A stretch of 64,000 nt of DNA from Desulfocapsaceae bacterium (GCA_031292275.1 JARLHL010000012.1:1-64000), one strand, 5' to 3'; positions 26,312 through 36,029 are shown, numbered from the stretch's first letter. Numbers and translations: made by a program. Notes: generated by a model not told the origin, from the letters alone.

Positions 26312-27109
26312 TTAAAAAAAGCTTTCCGGAACCACAATCACATCGTTATGAACAACCGGGGTGTCCAGGCTGACATTTTCCAGAACCTTTTTCTTATTAT
26401 CTACAATCCTGACAATATTGATACTGGACTTGGCAGCCTTTCCCGTGAATCCATGAGCCAGGGCCACCAATTTCAGAACCGTTGCCCCTTCGCCGCAGGC
26501 GTACGTCCCGGGACTTCCTACTTCGCCCGTGACATAACACATGCCGGCGCTGGCAATATAAACGGTGTCTTCATCATTGATCTGCACGTTCTGAGTCATG
26601 TCGCCGCCTTTGACTAAAGAGAACAGGTTGATGAAGATGACATCATCCTTCCCCTCGGTCTTCCGCTTGATCGTCGCAGAATCGCCGGCATCCTTATCAA
26701 AACCGCCAGCCTTGGAGACAAGTTCCAGGAAGGTCGTCGGACCGTTGAGTTCAATCAGTCCCGGATTTCTGACGTTGCCGAGGATGACCACCTTTTTACT
26801 CCGGAATTCATCGACGAAGACATTGACCTGAGGATTGACGATATACCCATTAGCCAGAAGATGGGTCAGTTTTTCCGTGATCGCCGAGATGGACAGCTTG
26901 TTCACATTGACCTGCCCCAGAAGCGGCATCACAATAGTGCCGTTGCTGGATACGCGAACCTTGGTTTTCAAATCATCGTTATCATAAACGGTAATGCTGA
27001 GTACATCGCCGGGCCCAACCAGATAATCCTGCGCTGAAACCTTCGCAGCGTACAGGACCAAGAGGATACAGGCTATAGAGAAAGAGAATACTTTGATCAC
27101 GTCAATCAC
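26312..27109 (-). CDS. Polysaccharide export protein, Wza-like (outer membrane channel or its periplasmic form)
   Basis: Protein of 265 residues. After a signal sequence (VIKVFSFSIACILLVLYAAK, cleavage near VSAQ) the poly_export domain begins with YLVGPGDVLSITVYDNDDL, the family's 'GPGD-x-L-x-I' motif, followed by VRVSSNGTIVMPLLGQV. Two SLBB modules follow (KVVILGNVRNPGLIELNG and MCYVTGEVGSPGTYACGEGA). No lipobox Cys is seen, so it may not be a lipoprotein. The start is GTG with a weak ribosome binding site. It passes the polymer across the outer membrane with the barrel gene upstream and the Wzc-like gene downstream. Confidence 0.92.
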   Translation of the reverse strand: MIDVIKVFSFSIACILLVLYAAKVSAQDYLVGPGDVLSITVYDNDDLKTKVRVSSNGTIVMPLLGQVNVNKLSISAITEKLTHLLANGYIVNPQVNVFVDEFRSKKVVILGNVRNPGLIELNGPTTFLELVSKAGGFDKDAGDSATIKRKTEGKDDVIFINLFSLVKGGDMTQNVQINDEDTVYIASAGMCYVTGEVGSPGTYACGEGATVLKLVALAHGFTGKAAKSSINIVRIVDNKKKVLENVSLDTPVVHNDVIVVPESFF

Positions 27110-27173
27110 ACTTGAACATGTTAAAATTTTTCAGAAAAAACCAAAGCCTCAATCCTTCGCCGAAGCTCCTCTC

Positions 27174-28583
27174 CTACAGTGCAAATTTCAAGTTAAACAG
27201 AATCGTATTGGAATAATAGCCATACAGATCGTTAGTAGAATCACGCTTATCATATTCATAGGCGATTTCCCCCATCAGCCATTCCCGAAAGAGATACTGT
27301 ACTGCCGGTCGTATAAAAATTCTGTTATCGGTTCTCTGCTGCGGGATAAGTTCCCTGTACTCTGCGTTTTCGTAGGTCACATCGCAACTGCCGCTGACCT
27401 TGTCATTGAATTTTTGTCTGTAACCGAATGTTGCCCCGACAACCGTCTTATCAGAGGCGGTGAGGTCATCGGTCTCTTCATTTGTTCTATACAGATCGAA
27501 ATCGAGTCTGGTCTTGATCGTCGGCCGGTACACAGCCTGCAAATCGGCGGCAAGACCGTTGTAGTCAGTCCTTACCCCTCCTCCATTATTATCGAAATTC
27601 CTCTTCTGCTGGCCAACCTTGGCCATAAGGGAAAGCTTCTCGGTGGTGTCCCACTTTATGCCGCCATAGATAAAATTCTGGCTATTATTATTGGCTGAAC
27701 CGGTCGTTTCATCGTAACGGAGGACAAGATACTTGTCTTCAATGAAAAAAGAGGTCTTTTCACTGTAGACATAGTACTGATAAAAATCGAATCCATTATC
27801 GACCCGGTTCTGGAATGTATATTGCGTCTTATCGTAATTGAGTAAAAAGTTAGAGTATTCCAGCTTGCTCCTCAATTTTTCAGTCATTTTCCAATCAATG
27901 GTTGCCAGCGAAAAATTGGATTTATAATTTTCAGTAGCAGCCTGATTCTTGTATTCAGGCGCATTTTCCCCCAATGTATACCTGTCGACAATCTGCAGGG
28001 ACAGTCCGCTGGGCATATTATACCGGAGCAAACCCTCCAGATCCCCATTGGTCGTATTGAGATTAGAATTTCCGGAATAATTTATGAAATCAAGGCCACC
28101 CAACAGATAGGCCTGAACCCTGTCCGTTCCCTCATGATCTTTGAACTGATACTGCAAACCACCGGGAGAAGTATTATGGGGAGTGATTGCGACGGGAATT
28201 TCTTTTTTCCTCGGAAGAGCGAACCACATACCCGGAGAGACAGTAGTCACCCAACTGGAGACTCTGTCGGTTTTTATATTATAAACGTTATCAGTCAACG
28301 CCTCCTGAATGGTGATATAGGGATGGAAATAGCCACCCTGCCGCCCGAACACGTTATCGACCTTGCTTCCGGCAGCATCTTCCGGCAATAAAGAGGCCTG
28401 GCCACTGCTGCTCTGGCCCATGGGGACATCCTGGAGGGCATTATTCGGAGGCGTTTGCGTATCATTTACCGCTGTGAGAGGATATGTCGCATCAGTCTGC
28501 ATCGCCTGAACTGTACACGTCAGAGCAAGCCCACATACGGCAACAAGACCTGAAAATAAAAAAACGCCTCTGTCAAAATTCAT
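27174..28583 (-). CDS. Outer membrane beta-barrel protein of the exopolysaccharide locus
   Basis: Protein of 469 residues with a signal peptide (FLFSGLVAVCGLALTCTVQA). The body is rich in alternating aromatic strands (for example FNYSGNSN-like and KTSFFIEDKYLVLRYDET) and ends in SNTILFNLKFAL, as expected for a barrel. Near the start of the barrel, YFHPYITIQEALTDNVYNI fits the outer-membrane proteins (TIGR03014/EpsL type) that go with exosortase-linked exopolysaccharide loci. ATG at 28583 has GGGGGAGTGG. It probably helps export or anchor the polysaccharide. Confidence 0.8.
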   Translation of the reverse strand: MNFDRGVFLFSGLVAVCGLALTCTVQAMQTDATYPLTAVNDTQTPPNNALQDVPMGQSSSGQASLLPEDAAGSKVDNVFGRQGGYFHPYITIQEALTDNVYNIKTDRVSSWVTTVSPGMWFALPRKKEIPVAITPHNTSPGGLQYQFKDHEGTDRVQAYLLGGLDFINYSGNSNLNTTNGDLEGLLRYNMPSGLSLQIVDRYTLGENAPEYKNQAATENYKSNFSLATIDWKMTEKLRSKLEYSNFLLNYDKTQYTFQNRVDNGFDFYQYYVYSEKTSFFIEDKYLVLRYDETTGSANNNSQNFIYGGIKWDTTEKLSLMAKVGQQKRNFDNNGGGVRTDYNGLAADLQAVYRPTIKTRLDFDLYRTNEETDDLTASDKTVVGATFGYRQKFNDKVSGSCDVTYENAEYRELIPQQRTDNRIFIRPAVQYLFREWLMGEIAYEYDKRDSTNDLYGYYSNTILFNLKFAL

Positions 28584-28887
28584 CCACTCCCCCTGTTTCA
28601 ATATATAGGCTCTTGTAAAATTAAGCGCATCGTCCAATTTCCGAGATATCCGGAATTCCCTCTCCGTTGCATGAAACCCGCAGCAAAACCACCCCTGTTC
28701 TCAAAAAATCAACTCACTTCACGAAGTGAGTTGCCCCACAAAACCTATCAATTAAACGAAGCGTAACTATGGCAAAAGAAACTGCTTCCGAAAGCACAAC
28801 CTGGAGAGTACCATCCTCTGCGCTGAGGCGCTTTCGGTTTCAACAGAGGAAGAGATTCTCTAAACCTCTGCGGACTCTTTCAGAGAA
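28584..28887. other. Gap with the terminator of the next minus-strand gene
   Basis: About 300 bases. The stretch 28701-28732 is a terminator; 28740-28887 holds further short inverted repeats (GATTCTCT / AGAGAATC), all non-coding. The promoter of the outer-membrane barrel gene must lie between the terminator and 28600. Confidence 0.4.
28701..28732 (-). terminator. Rho-independent terminator, minus strand
   Basis: A perfect 10-bp stem AACTCACTTC / GAAGTGAGTT with a two-base core (AC), followed on the minus strand by TGATTTTTTG. It ends the transcript of the small secreted protein gene and splits the exopolysaccharide locus into two transcription units at this point. Confidence 0.8.
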
Positions 28888-29313
28888 TCAGAAGGTTGAT
28901 GGACTGACCGCAGTCGTTGGAACTGTTGGAGGAGCAGAAAAGGCAATGTCTTCCGGAACAGGCGTATATGCCTGGGCATCAGCAAATCTGTCCCCGCATT
29001 CCGCAATGCTCTTCTTATATCCTGCTGCCACAATCAATTCCGAGATGTCCGCCTTCTCAGCTGCAGCCCGAATATCCTGTCCCTTTGCGCCGGCGCAATA
29101 CAGGGCCTTGATCAGATTCTGAGGATTCAACCCTTCCAACTGCAGCCCATTCTCGACAATGAGCTCAGGGTTAGCCCCTCCCTTCATCGCCTGTTCAACC
29201 GCCTTATCAATCCCGCCTGTGACGTAGATATCACGGAATTCACCCAGCCAGTCAGCGAGGGCGACCGAAACGCTTGCTACAACCAGTATGCATGCTATCG
29301 CGATCTTCTTCAC
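28888..29313 (-). CDS. Small secreted protein of the exopolysaccharide locus, unknown
   Basis: Protein of 141 residues, not recognised. The start is GTG at 29313, chosen for the GGAG before it and for the signal peptide that follows (KKIAIACILVVASVSVALA). The mature part has two Cys (ALYCAGA and AECGD) and helical repeats such as GGIDKAVEQAMKGGANPELI. Similar small periplasmic proteins with 'I-x-x-A-V-x-x-x-A/M' repeats are common in delta-proteobacteria. The C-terminus is Pro/Thr-rich. It ends in a clear terminator. Confidence 0.72.
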   Translation of the reverse strand: MKKIAIACILVVASVSVALADWLGEFRDIYVTGGIDKAVEQAMKGGANPELIVENGLQLEGLNPQNLIKALYCAGAKGQDIRAAAEKADISELIVAAGYKKSIAECGDRFADAQAYTPVPEDIAFSAPPTVPTTAVSPSTF

Positions 29314-29572
29314 ATCCGTCTCCTTTACCAAAACACCAAAAATTTTAAATCCAGTGTTTACCCGCTTATAATCGCTCTCAACCACGCAATCTAACCGACA
29401 GCGCTACTGGACGTATTTTCAAAAGATTCTACCTGACTTTACCATATTTTTTTTTAAAAAAAAACAGGATAACACGACAATTCTCCGCCAATAATTCCAT
29501 TTCCGGCAAGAAGGGAAACATGTCTCTGGCGCATGAGTCGGATCCCAGAGATCAGATGCATAACAGGCCTCC

Positions 29573-31039
29573 TCAATGGGGATTCTTTTTAAATTTGACA
29601 AGGAACTTGAAAACCACCTGCTCCTGCTCACCATCAAAATCCCGGAACCTGAAGCCATGGTAATAGACATCTCCATTTTCCGTAAACCAGATATGCTCGG
29701 CGGGCAACTCAATGGCATGCGCTTCCAGTTCCAGAGGAAAGGTTATCCTTGCCACAACCCGGTCGAGAAGGCAATCCAAATCGGGGATTGAAGCCATAAA
29801 CCCATCACTGGAAATATTGAGCACCGTACCGGAAAAATTCAGGCCGCGTTCCCGCTCCTGACAGACGATGGCGAGGGAGACATCATAGCGTGGCGACTTT
29901 CTGAAGATCTTGAAAATATTCATCTTCCCAGCGACAGCACGGCTTATCCGATAGAATTGGTTTTTTTGCCCCCCCTGGTGTTGCTTGAATTTCAGATTGA
30001 ATCTCATCGCGTAAACAACCCAGATTGACGACACAACAAATATCAGAAAATAAAGAGAAAATATCAAGAAAAGGCACCAATCCCGAACCATATGGATTGT
30101 ACTGATCAGGCTCAGGCCCCCAAAAAGGGCACTGACCCCGAGGATCACCTTTACCGCCAGTGCCCTGCCCATGCCGTATCGCATAAAGATATGGTGAAGA
30201 TGATACTGATCGGCCTTGAACGGACTTTTCCCCCGAATTATCCGCGTTCCCATCAGGGTCAGGGTGTCGGTTATCGGCACGCCCAGAACAAGAAGAGGGA
30301 CCACCGGACTGACCCGGGCGCCGCTCCCCTGAGTAAGGGCCAGGGCCATAAAGGCAAGGGAGAAACCAAGGCACATGCTCCCGGCATCGCCCATGAAGAC
30401 AGAAGAAGGATACCAGTTGAATCGCAGGAATCCGAGGACAGCTCCAGCCAGTGCCAGGTTCAGCAGCATCAGTGTCATATCGCCTGCAAGTGAGGCATGA
30501 ATGGCAAAGACGATGAAGGCGATGAAGGATACTCCGCCCGCCAATCCATCAAGCCCATCGATCATATTGAGAGCGTTGATGACTCCGATTACGCAGAAAA
30601 CGGTCACCGCCCATATCAACCAGGGATAATTGGGGATAGAAAGAGGCCCGCCCCCCAGGATATCCCCGAAGGACACCAGAAAAACCCTGCTGAAGTACAT
30701 CATCAGCATTACCGCACCTATCTGGGCAACAAATTTCTGTTGGTGCCCGAGTTCTTTATAGTCATCGAAAAATCCGACAAGAAGCAGGACGGCGAGACCG
30801 AGGAAATAGCCCCGAAAACCAGAAAGGGGAATCAGGGCGAGAGAACTGAAGGTCGCGGCTATAACGATCGCGATCCCGCCGACCAAAGGCCGCGGAATCT
30901 TATGGACCTTTCTTTTATCGGCAGGTTTATCCACCAGTCCGATGGCCATCCCGATCCGGGAAAGCTTTGGCAGCACGTACATCGAGGCAAAGAGCGCCAT
31001 CAGAAATACGAGAATAATTCTAATTTCAGGTGTTATCAC
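29573..31039 (-). CDS. Polyprenyl-phosphate sugar-phosphate transferase (WecA-like) fused to a PilZ domain
   Basis: Protein of 488 residues. The first 350 residues match the WecA/MraY/TagO family: about 11 membrane helices with KVHKIPRPLVGG, FFDDYKELG, NALNMIDGLDGLAGG and FMGDAGSMCLGF, then DQYHLHHIFMRYG, the HHH-like loop. It would move a sugar-1-phosphate, probably GlcNAc-1-P, onto undecaprenyl phosphate to start polymer synthesis. After about residue 380 a PilZ domain follows with FRKSPRYDVSL (R-x3-R) and NISSDG (N/D-x-S-x2-G), the full cyclic-di-GMP binding signature. This couples the first committed step of polysaccharide synthesis to cyclic-di-GMP. The fusion is within one open frame. 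Confidence 0.92.
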   Translation of the reverse strand: MITPEIRIILVFLMALFASMYVLPKLSRIGMAIGLVDKPADKRKVHKIPRPLVGGIAIVIAATFSSLALIPLSGFRGYFLGLAVLLLVGFFDDYKELGHQQKFVAQIGAVMLMMYFSRVFLVSFGDILGGGPLSIPNYPWLIWAVTVFCVIGVINALNMIDGLDGLAGGVSFIAFIVFAIHASLAGDMTLMLLNLALAGAVLGFLRFNWYPSSVFMGDAGSMCLGFSLAFMALALTQGSGARVSPVVPLLVLGVPITDTLTLMGTRIIRGKSPFKADQYHLHHIFMRYGMGRALAVKVILGVSALFGGLSLISTIHMVRDWCLFLIFSLYFLIFVVSSIWVVYAMRFNLKFKQHQGGQKNQFYRISRAVAGKMNIFKIFRKSPRYDVSLAIVCQERERGLNFSGTVLNISSDGFMASIPDLDCLLDRVVARITFPLELEAHAIELPAEHIWFTENGDVYYHGFRFRDFDGEQEQVVFKFLVKFKKNPH

Positions 31040-31216
31040 GCCCTTTTCCTCAAAAAACCAGAACCAGCGGCATTATCGAACAATCCATCCCTTCCTCAGG
31101 CAAATAAACGCTCAATGTTTCGTCCTGCTCTGCAGGTTTAGGAATCCTTCACCGGAAGCCGTTGATTTCAGCCGGCGCAACCACAACGAACAAGCCTTTT
31201 GAGTGCAGACACGCGA

Positions 31217-31984
31217 CTATTTGATCACCCACTGTCCGATTTTACGCAGCGGTTTTAACCAAAGGGTCACTGGATAAGGCTTCAGACCATTTACAATCCA
31301 GGCCTTGCGGTCCATTCTGTTTGCAGCCAATCTGTTTTTCAAGGAAACATTACTGACGCCACCTGTGCGCATCTTGACCAGAATCTCATCAATATAACCT
31401 ATATCTACATTATATTTCACTATAAGTCGAAGCATCAATTCATAATCCGCGGCGGACCCGAGACCGGTATTGAAAAGACCGCAGCGTTCATATACCGCTC
31501 TGCGGACAAAGAAGGTCGGATGCGGGGGCATCCACCCCCAGTAAAACTTCCGGGGACGACAAGAACCGGCATGCCAAGAGCGTACAATTTTTCCTGTATC
31601 CTGATTATCGACATACACCAGGTTTCCGTAACAACAATCAGCGGAAGTATTTTGAAAGACAGCGCTAACCTTTTCCAGGACTGCAGGTGAGGCATAAAAA
31701 TCATCCGCATTGAGGATACCAATAATCTCCCCTCTGGCCAGGCCAATGCCCTTATTCATGGCGTCGTAGATTCCGCTGTCCGGTTCCGAAACAACAGCGG
31801 CAACAGATGCCGTCTCTCGCACAATATCCAGACTGCCGTCGGTTGATCCTCCGTCGATGATCAGATGTTCCGTCGAGGCATTGACCTGATCGGCCACCGA
31901 TTGCAGGGTATGAGGCAGGGTCGCAGCACTGTTGTAGCAAGCGGTAATGATAGAGATGTAAGGAGGACTGTCTTCGAATCTCAT
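31217..31984 (-). CDS. Family 2 glycosyltransferase
   Basis: Protein of 255 residues with a GT-A fold. It starts with PYISIITACYNSAATLPHTL, then HLIIDGGSTDGSLDIV, GIYDAMNKGIGLARGEI and the metal site LNADDFY, typical of WcaE-like and related family 2 enzymes. Its start overlaps the end of the upstream gene in an ATGA arrangement. It transfers one sugar of the repeat unit; donor and acceptor are unknown. Confidence 0.9.
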   Translation of the reverse strand: MRFEDSPPYISIITACYNSAATLPHTLQSVADQVNASTEHLIIDGGSTDGSLDIVRETASVAAVVSEPDSGIYDAMNKGIGLARGEIIGILNADDFYASPAVLEKVSAVFQNTSADCCYGNLVYVDNQDTGKIVRSWHAGSCRPRKFYWGWMPPHPTFFVRRAVYERCGLFNTGLGSAADYELMLRLIVKYNVDIGYIDEILVKMRTGGVSNVSLKNRLAANRMDRKAWIVNGLKPYPVTLWLKPLRKIGQWVIK

Positions 31985-32904
31985 AAATCGATATCCGGAA
32001 CCCGTGACTGCAGCCTGATCTCCAATATCTCTTCGATTGCCTTTTCAAGGTCACACCGATGTGTGGCTTTATACCGTTCCACCTCCGCAATCTTCACATC
32101 GACCAGATACCGGTACCAGAATCCCTGCAGAATATGAAAAGCCGTTCCGGAAGGACCATCCAGGAATCCCAGACGAATGATATACCGATACATAAAATAG
32201 AGCAGGGCGCGAAGGCCGCCGGGCAGGCGTGCATAGATCGCTTCCTTGAGCCACCGCTTGGCGCCAGGTTGAGAAGAGACCTGAAGATCGGCACTGCTTT
32301 TACGCGGCAGAGAGCGATATTTCAGATACAAAAGATCCAATGCCTCGCGACTGGCATAGGCGTTATGTTTAGAGACCCACCATGTCAGAGACTTCAAATT
32401 ATCATCGATAATCTCTCCGTTGAAGTCTTCTTTAAGGCCTGCCGCAACGATATGCTCGTCCATCCAGCGATTTTCACATTGCCCCTTGCCGTTTCGGAAC
32501 AGCCGGAGGACCCGGATAGGGAAGACTCCGCCGAAGCGGATAAGCCGCCCCTGAAAAGTCATCCGCCGCCCGCAAAATACCCCCGAGACATCCTCAGCCA
32601 ACCGGGGCAGGCGACTACGGATCTCTTCCACAAGCGAGGCGGTCAGATATTCGTCGGCATCCAGACGCAACACCCAGTCAACGGCAGGGGAGAGTTGGGA
32701 TAGGGCCCAATTGAACTGTGAGGCATAATTCAAAAAAGGATGCTGAACCACCCTGGCCCCATATGCTTCAGCAATCTCCCTGGTGGCATCGGTCGAAAAA
32801 CTATCCACAACCAGGATGGATGCACCTGCACTCCGGACGCTTTCCAGACATCGCGGCAAATGCCCGGCTTCATTCAAGGTCAGAATAATGGCTGTCAAAT
32901 TCAT
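31981..32904 (-). CDS. Family 2 glycosyltransferase
   Basis: Protein of 307 residues. The N-terminus LTAIILTLNEAGHLPRCLES is the typical 'I-L-T-x-N-E' start of dolichol-phosphate-mannose/WaaE-like family 2 enzymes. VDSFSTDATREIAE and WVLRLDADEYL follow, the latter giving the D-x-D metal site. SLTWWVSKHNAYASREALDL is the usual later WaaE/KdtX-like motif. ATG at 32904 is used instead of a TTG at 32949 that would overlap the acetyltransferase gene. It overlaps the next gene by four bases. Confidence 0.9.
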   Translation of the reverse strand: MNLTAIILTLNEAGHLPRCLESVRSAGASILVVDSFSTDATREIAEAYGARVVQHPFLNYASQFNWALSQLSPAVDWVLRLDADEYLTASLVEEIRSRLPRLAEDVSGVFCGRRMTFQGRLIRFGGVFPIRVLRLFRNGKGQCENRWMDEHIVAAGLKEDFNGEIIDDNLKSLTWWVSKHNAYASREALDLLYLKYRSLPRKSSADLQVSSQPGAKRWLKEAIYARLPGGLRALLYFMYRYIIRLGFLDGPSGTAFHILQGFWYRYLVDVKIAEVERYKATHRCDLEKAIEEILEIRLQSRVPDIDL

Positions 32905-32932
32905 ATCTTTCGCAGCAGCAAAGGCAAGATGT

Positions 32933-33496
32933 TCAGTCGCAGTCGGCAAGCGTTCTCTCCTTAACGATCCGAGCCGGATTCCCTGCCACCACCTTCCAGG
33001 CAGGGATATCTTTTATGGCTACAGCCCTGGCTCCGACAACAGCCCCCTCCCCTACGACGACTCGCGGCCCGATAAAGGCATCGGTACATATCCAGGCCTG
33101 GTCACAGATTGTGATTGACGGTTTTTGCAGCGGCATGTCCGAACGCGTGTAATCATGACTGCCGGCGCAGATATGCACACGGCAGGATATCGTCACCTTA
33201 TCACCAATACGCACCTTGCCCAGATTGTAAACAAAGGCATATTCACCGATACTGGACCACCGGCCTACTTCAAGATTCCAGGGCATATAAATCACTGCGG
33301 AACTATAAATATGAACGTGTTCACCGATCCTGGCACCGAAAAGGCGCAGAATCAATCTTCGCCAACCGAACAAGGGTCGGGGACTGAAGCGGAACAAGGG
33401 CGACAGCAAAGCCCAGAGAATACGAAGGACCATTTCCCTGGTGGAATATTTCCGATCCTCCCTGTTTTTCAGGATATTCAGACTCGTTTTATCCAT
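32933..33496 (-). CDS. WcaF-like acetyltransferase (left-handed beta helix)
   Basis: Protein of 187 residues of the hexapeptide-repeat acyltransferases. LFGWRRLILRLFGARIGEHV and the later hexad pattern VHIYSSAVIYMPWNLEVG, then CAGSHDYTRSDMPLQKP and VGARAVAIKDIPAWKVVAGN, match the WcaF (colanic acid) group; a His near SHDY is likely catalytic. It would O-acetylate a sugar of the polymer. The start is taken at the ATG that overlaps the stop of the glycosyltransferase upstream (TGATG), implying coupling. Confidence 0.88.
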   Translation of the reverse strand: MDKTSLNILKNREDRKYSTREMVLRILWALLSPLFRFSPRPLFGWRRLILRLFGARIGEHVHIYSSAVIYMPWNLEVGRWSSIGEYAFVYNLGKVRIGDKVTISCRVHICAGSHDYTRSDMPLQKPSITICDQAWICTDAFIGPRVVVGEGAVVGARAVAIKDIPAWKVVAGNPARIVKERTLADCD

Positions 33497-34680
33497 CAAA
33501 GCACACATGAGGGCGGCGCGCCGCCACCCAGCACCCACTCATAAACGGAGAACAGATCGGCAGTTATCTTTGCCCAGGTATATTTGGCCTCGACCAGTGA
33601 CAGGCCTCTTTCCCCCATTGCCCGTAAATCTGTACTGGACATATTCATTACCCGCAACAATCCCTTTCTCATATCTTCAGACGATTGCTGAATCGGAATG
33701 GCCGCATCGCAGGAAAACCCTTCCTGCAGATTACACTGCGGTGTCATAAGAACCGGCAGCGCATGGGCCCATGCCTCAAGGAGGCTAATCGGAACGCCTT
33801 CACTCAGCGACGGCAAAACAAAGGCATCTGCATTTTGATATGCTGCACTTTTCTGTTGATTAAACAGTGGTCCGAGAAAATGTACGCTTCCCTCGATCCC
33901 TAGCTCCCGACACAGTTTTTTCAATTCTTCCTCATGGTCGTTCTGATCCCATCCGACAATCGCAAGTGACCAGTCTTTTGATGAAGAGTCCCCGGAATTC
34001 TGCACTTTTTTCCAAGCATGCAGCAGCACGGGCAGACCTTTGATGGGATGGATTCTCCCGAGAAAGAGCAGAACCTTCTTTCCTCTTTCAATACTGTCTT
34101 TCCACGGCGGCGGAGCCTCTTTCTGAAATGAAACAGTATCAATTCCATTCGGTATCTGACAGATGGGCCGTTTAAGACCGTACAGTCTCATGGCCTTTGC
34201 CTCTGCCTCGTTTAAGGCATGGAGGCAGAAGGCATTGTTGAGATTTCTGTTCTCATAGAGGGCCCCGGCTATCTTTTTTTTAAGCCCCGCAATACCCAAG
34301 GCCCACGGGGAAAGCATGCCGTGCGCACTCACTACGTGCGGAACTCTCTTTTTCCTGCAGAACCTCAAACCGGCAAGACTTTGATACATCCAAAGACCGT
34401 GAATATGCAGGATATCAGACGAGAAGGTATCCAGGCGTTTTTTCAAGGCAGGAGAATACCCGAAATTTGAGGGTCCGATACAGGGAAAAATCTCAGGGAC
34501 CACGGGATGCCAGGCTGGCAAATCTTCCTGCGTAAATCCATCCTGTACGCTCAAGACATGCACAGAGGCATCAAAATTATTACTGAGCAGGCTTGCAGGC
34601 CTCCGCACGCCATCAAACAGCCCACCGCCCAGCCGGCTGACCGATCCGGTGAGAATCAGGAGTTCCAAATCGCTCTCCAC
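33496..34680 (-). CDS. Family 4 glycosyltransferase
   Basis: Protein of 394 residues with a GT-B fold. LTGSVSRLGGGLFDGVRR is the acceptor-side start, HGMLSPWALGIAGLKKKIAG the middle loop, and the C-terminal half has LLFLGRIHPIKGLPVLLHAW and FVLPSLSEGVPISLLEAWAH, the family's E-x7-E nucleotide-sugar motif. It would add a hexose to the lipid-linked repeat. The upstream polymerase gene overlaps it by about 25 bases; downstream it overlaps the acetyltransferase at TGATG. Confidence 0.92.
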   Translation of the reverse strand: MESDLELLILTGSVSRLGGGLFDGVRRPASLLSNNFDASVHVLSVQDGFTQEDLPAWHPVVPEIFPCIGPSNFGYSPALKKRLDTFSSDILHIHGLWMYQSLAGLRFCRKKRVPHVVSAHGMLSPWALGIAGLKKKIAGALYENRNLNNAFCLHALNEAEAKAMRLYGLKRPICQIPNGIDTVSFQKEAPPPWKDSIERGKKVLLFLGRIHPIKGLPVLLHAWKKVQNSGDSSSKDWSLAIVGWDQNDHEEELKKLCRELGIEGSVHFLGPLFNQQKSAAYQNADAFVLPSLSEGVPISLLEAWAHALPVLMTPQCNLQEGFSCDAAIPIQQSSEDMRKGLLRVMNMSSTDLRAMGERGLSLVEAKYTWAKITADLFSVYEWVLGGGAPPSCVL

Positions 34681-36029
34681 CTTCCGTGCGCATCAACTGT
34701 CTTCAATCTGAGGGCAAAGAACTTCCTCCAGACAAAATAGATAACAGCAGCATACAGCAAAGGACGGGTCATAGCCCGCATGGAACTGTGCAGACCTATC
34801 GGCAAAGATATGAAACACATGAGAAAACATACAGTTGATACAATCCCGGGCCGGCGGGCCATCTGTCTGTCAAAGTAGGCATAGATCCAGCCAATCAGGA
34901 TCATGAAAACAGCTCCGGCCATGCCAAAGGTATAATAGAGCTCAGCCATGGCCGGTGTTGTCAAGCCGACACTTCCTTCAGTTCCCATCACCTCCGCCAG
35001 GCTCCGCCCTAAAGGCATCAGGGGAACAAACTCCGATGGAAACGGATGGAGATTCCATAAAAATGGGAGCCCCATGGCCTCGACGGTGGCTTTTTCATTT
35101 ATCACCTGCTGCGCTTTTCGTGTCCAGGCAGCCATGGCGTCAAGCCAGTTTAATTCAGGCCAAAAGATCATTGAAGAAGTTCTTCCAGCGCTGTAATTCG
35201 ATTCAATCATAACGGATGAAATGTAATTACCGATCCCGGGATGATAATCTCCCCTAGAGTCGAGCCCGATATTTCCGATATAGAGAGCGAGTATTACTGC
35301 AAGGACAGCCTGCAGAACCCCTTTTTTCCCTTTGAGCCGCAGCGCAAGAAAGGCCAAAATCACAAATGGATATCCGGCTCCGCGGCTAAAACCATGAATT
35401 GCATAGAGTGAAGAGACCAGCAAGGCCCCATATCCCATAATCTTCAGCAAGGATATCCTTTTTTCCTGCAGAATTGCAAGGGCTGCCATGCATGCCAAAG
35501 CGGCATTTACAGGCGTTATGAGAACCCTTACCATTTGCGTGAGTTTTTCAAGCCCCACCCTGTCATCAAACTGTCCTTCCCCTCGGAAATATGAGGCATT
35601 CCAAACTTGATCAATACCACCCACGGAGATGACGAAGGCAAGAAGGCTCAGGGACATGACGATTACCAGCCAGTTCAGTCGTATCCTGGGAACCCTCATC
35701 TCCAAAGACCGTCGAGAAACTGCCCCCCCCTTTTTTTTGTCTTCGGAAGGCATGAGCGCACTCCCCGCCAGCATGCCCCCCATCGCGCACAGGGAGAAGA
35801 GCAGACCATCATCGACGAAATTGGGAACAAGAAGAAAGGAGTCCCATTTTTTCCCGGAGCAGTAGACCAGCCAGGGAGAAAGGTAGTATCCGACCCATAT
35901 AAAACATATTGAAAGAAACCGAAGGCTTAAAAAACCTTCTGACCCCTGGCGGCCAGCCTGAGCAGAGACGATGACCAGCGGTAAGAATCCCGAATACAAC
36001 AGCAGAAGGGTATATTCAGATATATGCAT
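34656..36029 (-). CDS. Polysaccharide polymerase-like membrane protein (Wzy-type)
   Basis: Protein of 457 residues with about 11-12 membrane helices and no cytoplasmic domain. YTLLLLYSGFLPLVIVSAQA begins the first helix, and a large periplasmic loop lies near GNYISSVMIESNYSAGRTSS. It resembles oligosaccharide repeat unit polymerases of O-antigen loci (O-antigen polymerase family), which have very weak sequence identity. ATG at 36029 is chosen because the sequence upstream in frame is not protein-like; the ribosome binding site is weak. It overlaps the glycosyltransferase gene. Confidence 0.78.
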   Translation of the reverse strand: MHISEYTLLLLYSGFLPLVIVSAQAGRQGSEGFLSLRFLSICFIWVGYYLSPWLVYCSGKKWDSFLLVPNFVDDGLLFSLCAMGGMLAGSALMPSEDKKKGGAVSRRSLEMRVPRIRLNWLVIVMSLSLLAFVISVGGIDQVWNASYFRGEGQFDDRVGLEKLTQMVRVLITPVNAALACMAALAILQEKRISLLKIMGYGALLVSSLYAIHGFSRGAGYPFVILAFLALRLKGKKGVLQAVLAVILALYIGNIGLDSRGDYHPGIGNYISSVMIESNYSAGRTSSMIFWPELNWLDAMAAWTRKAQQVINEKATVEAMGLPFLWNLHPFPSEFVPLMPLGRSLAEVMGTEGSVGLTTPAMAELYYTFGMAGAVFMILIGWIYAYFDRQMARRPGIVSTVCFLMCFISLPIGLHSSMRAMTRPLLYAAVIYFVWRKFFALRLKTVDAHGRWRAIWNS

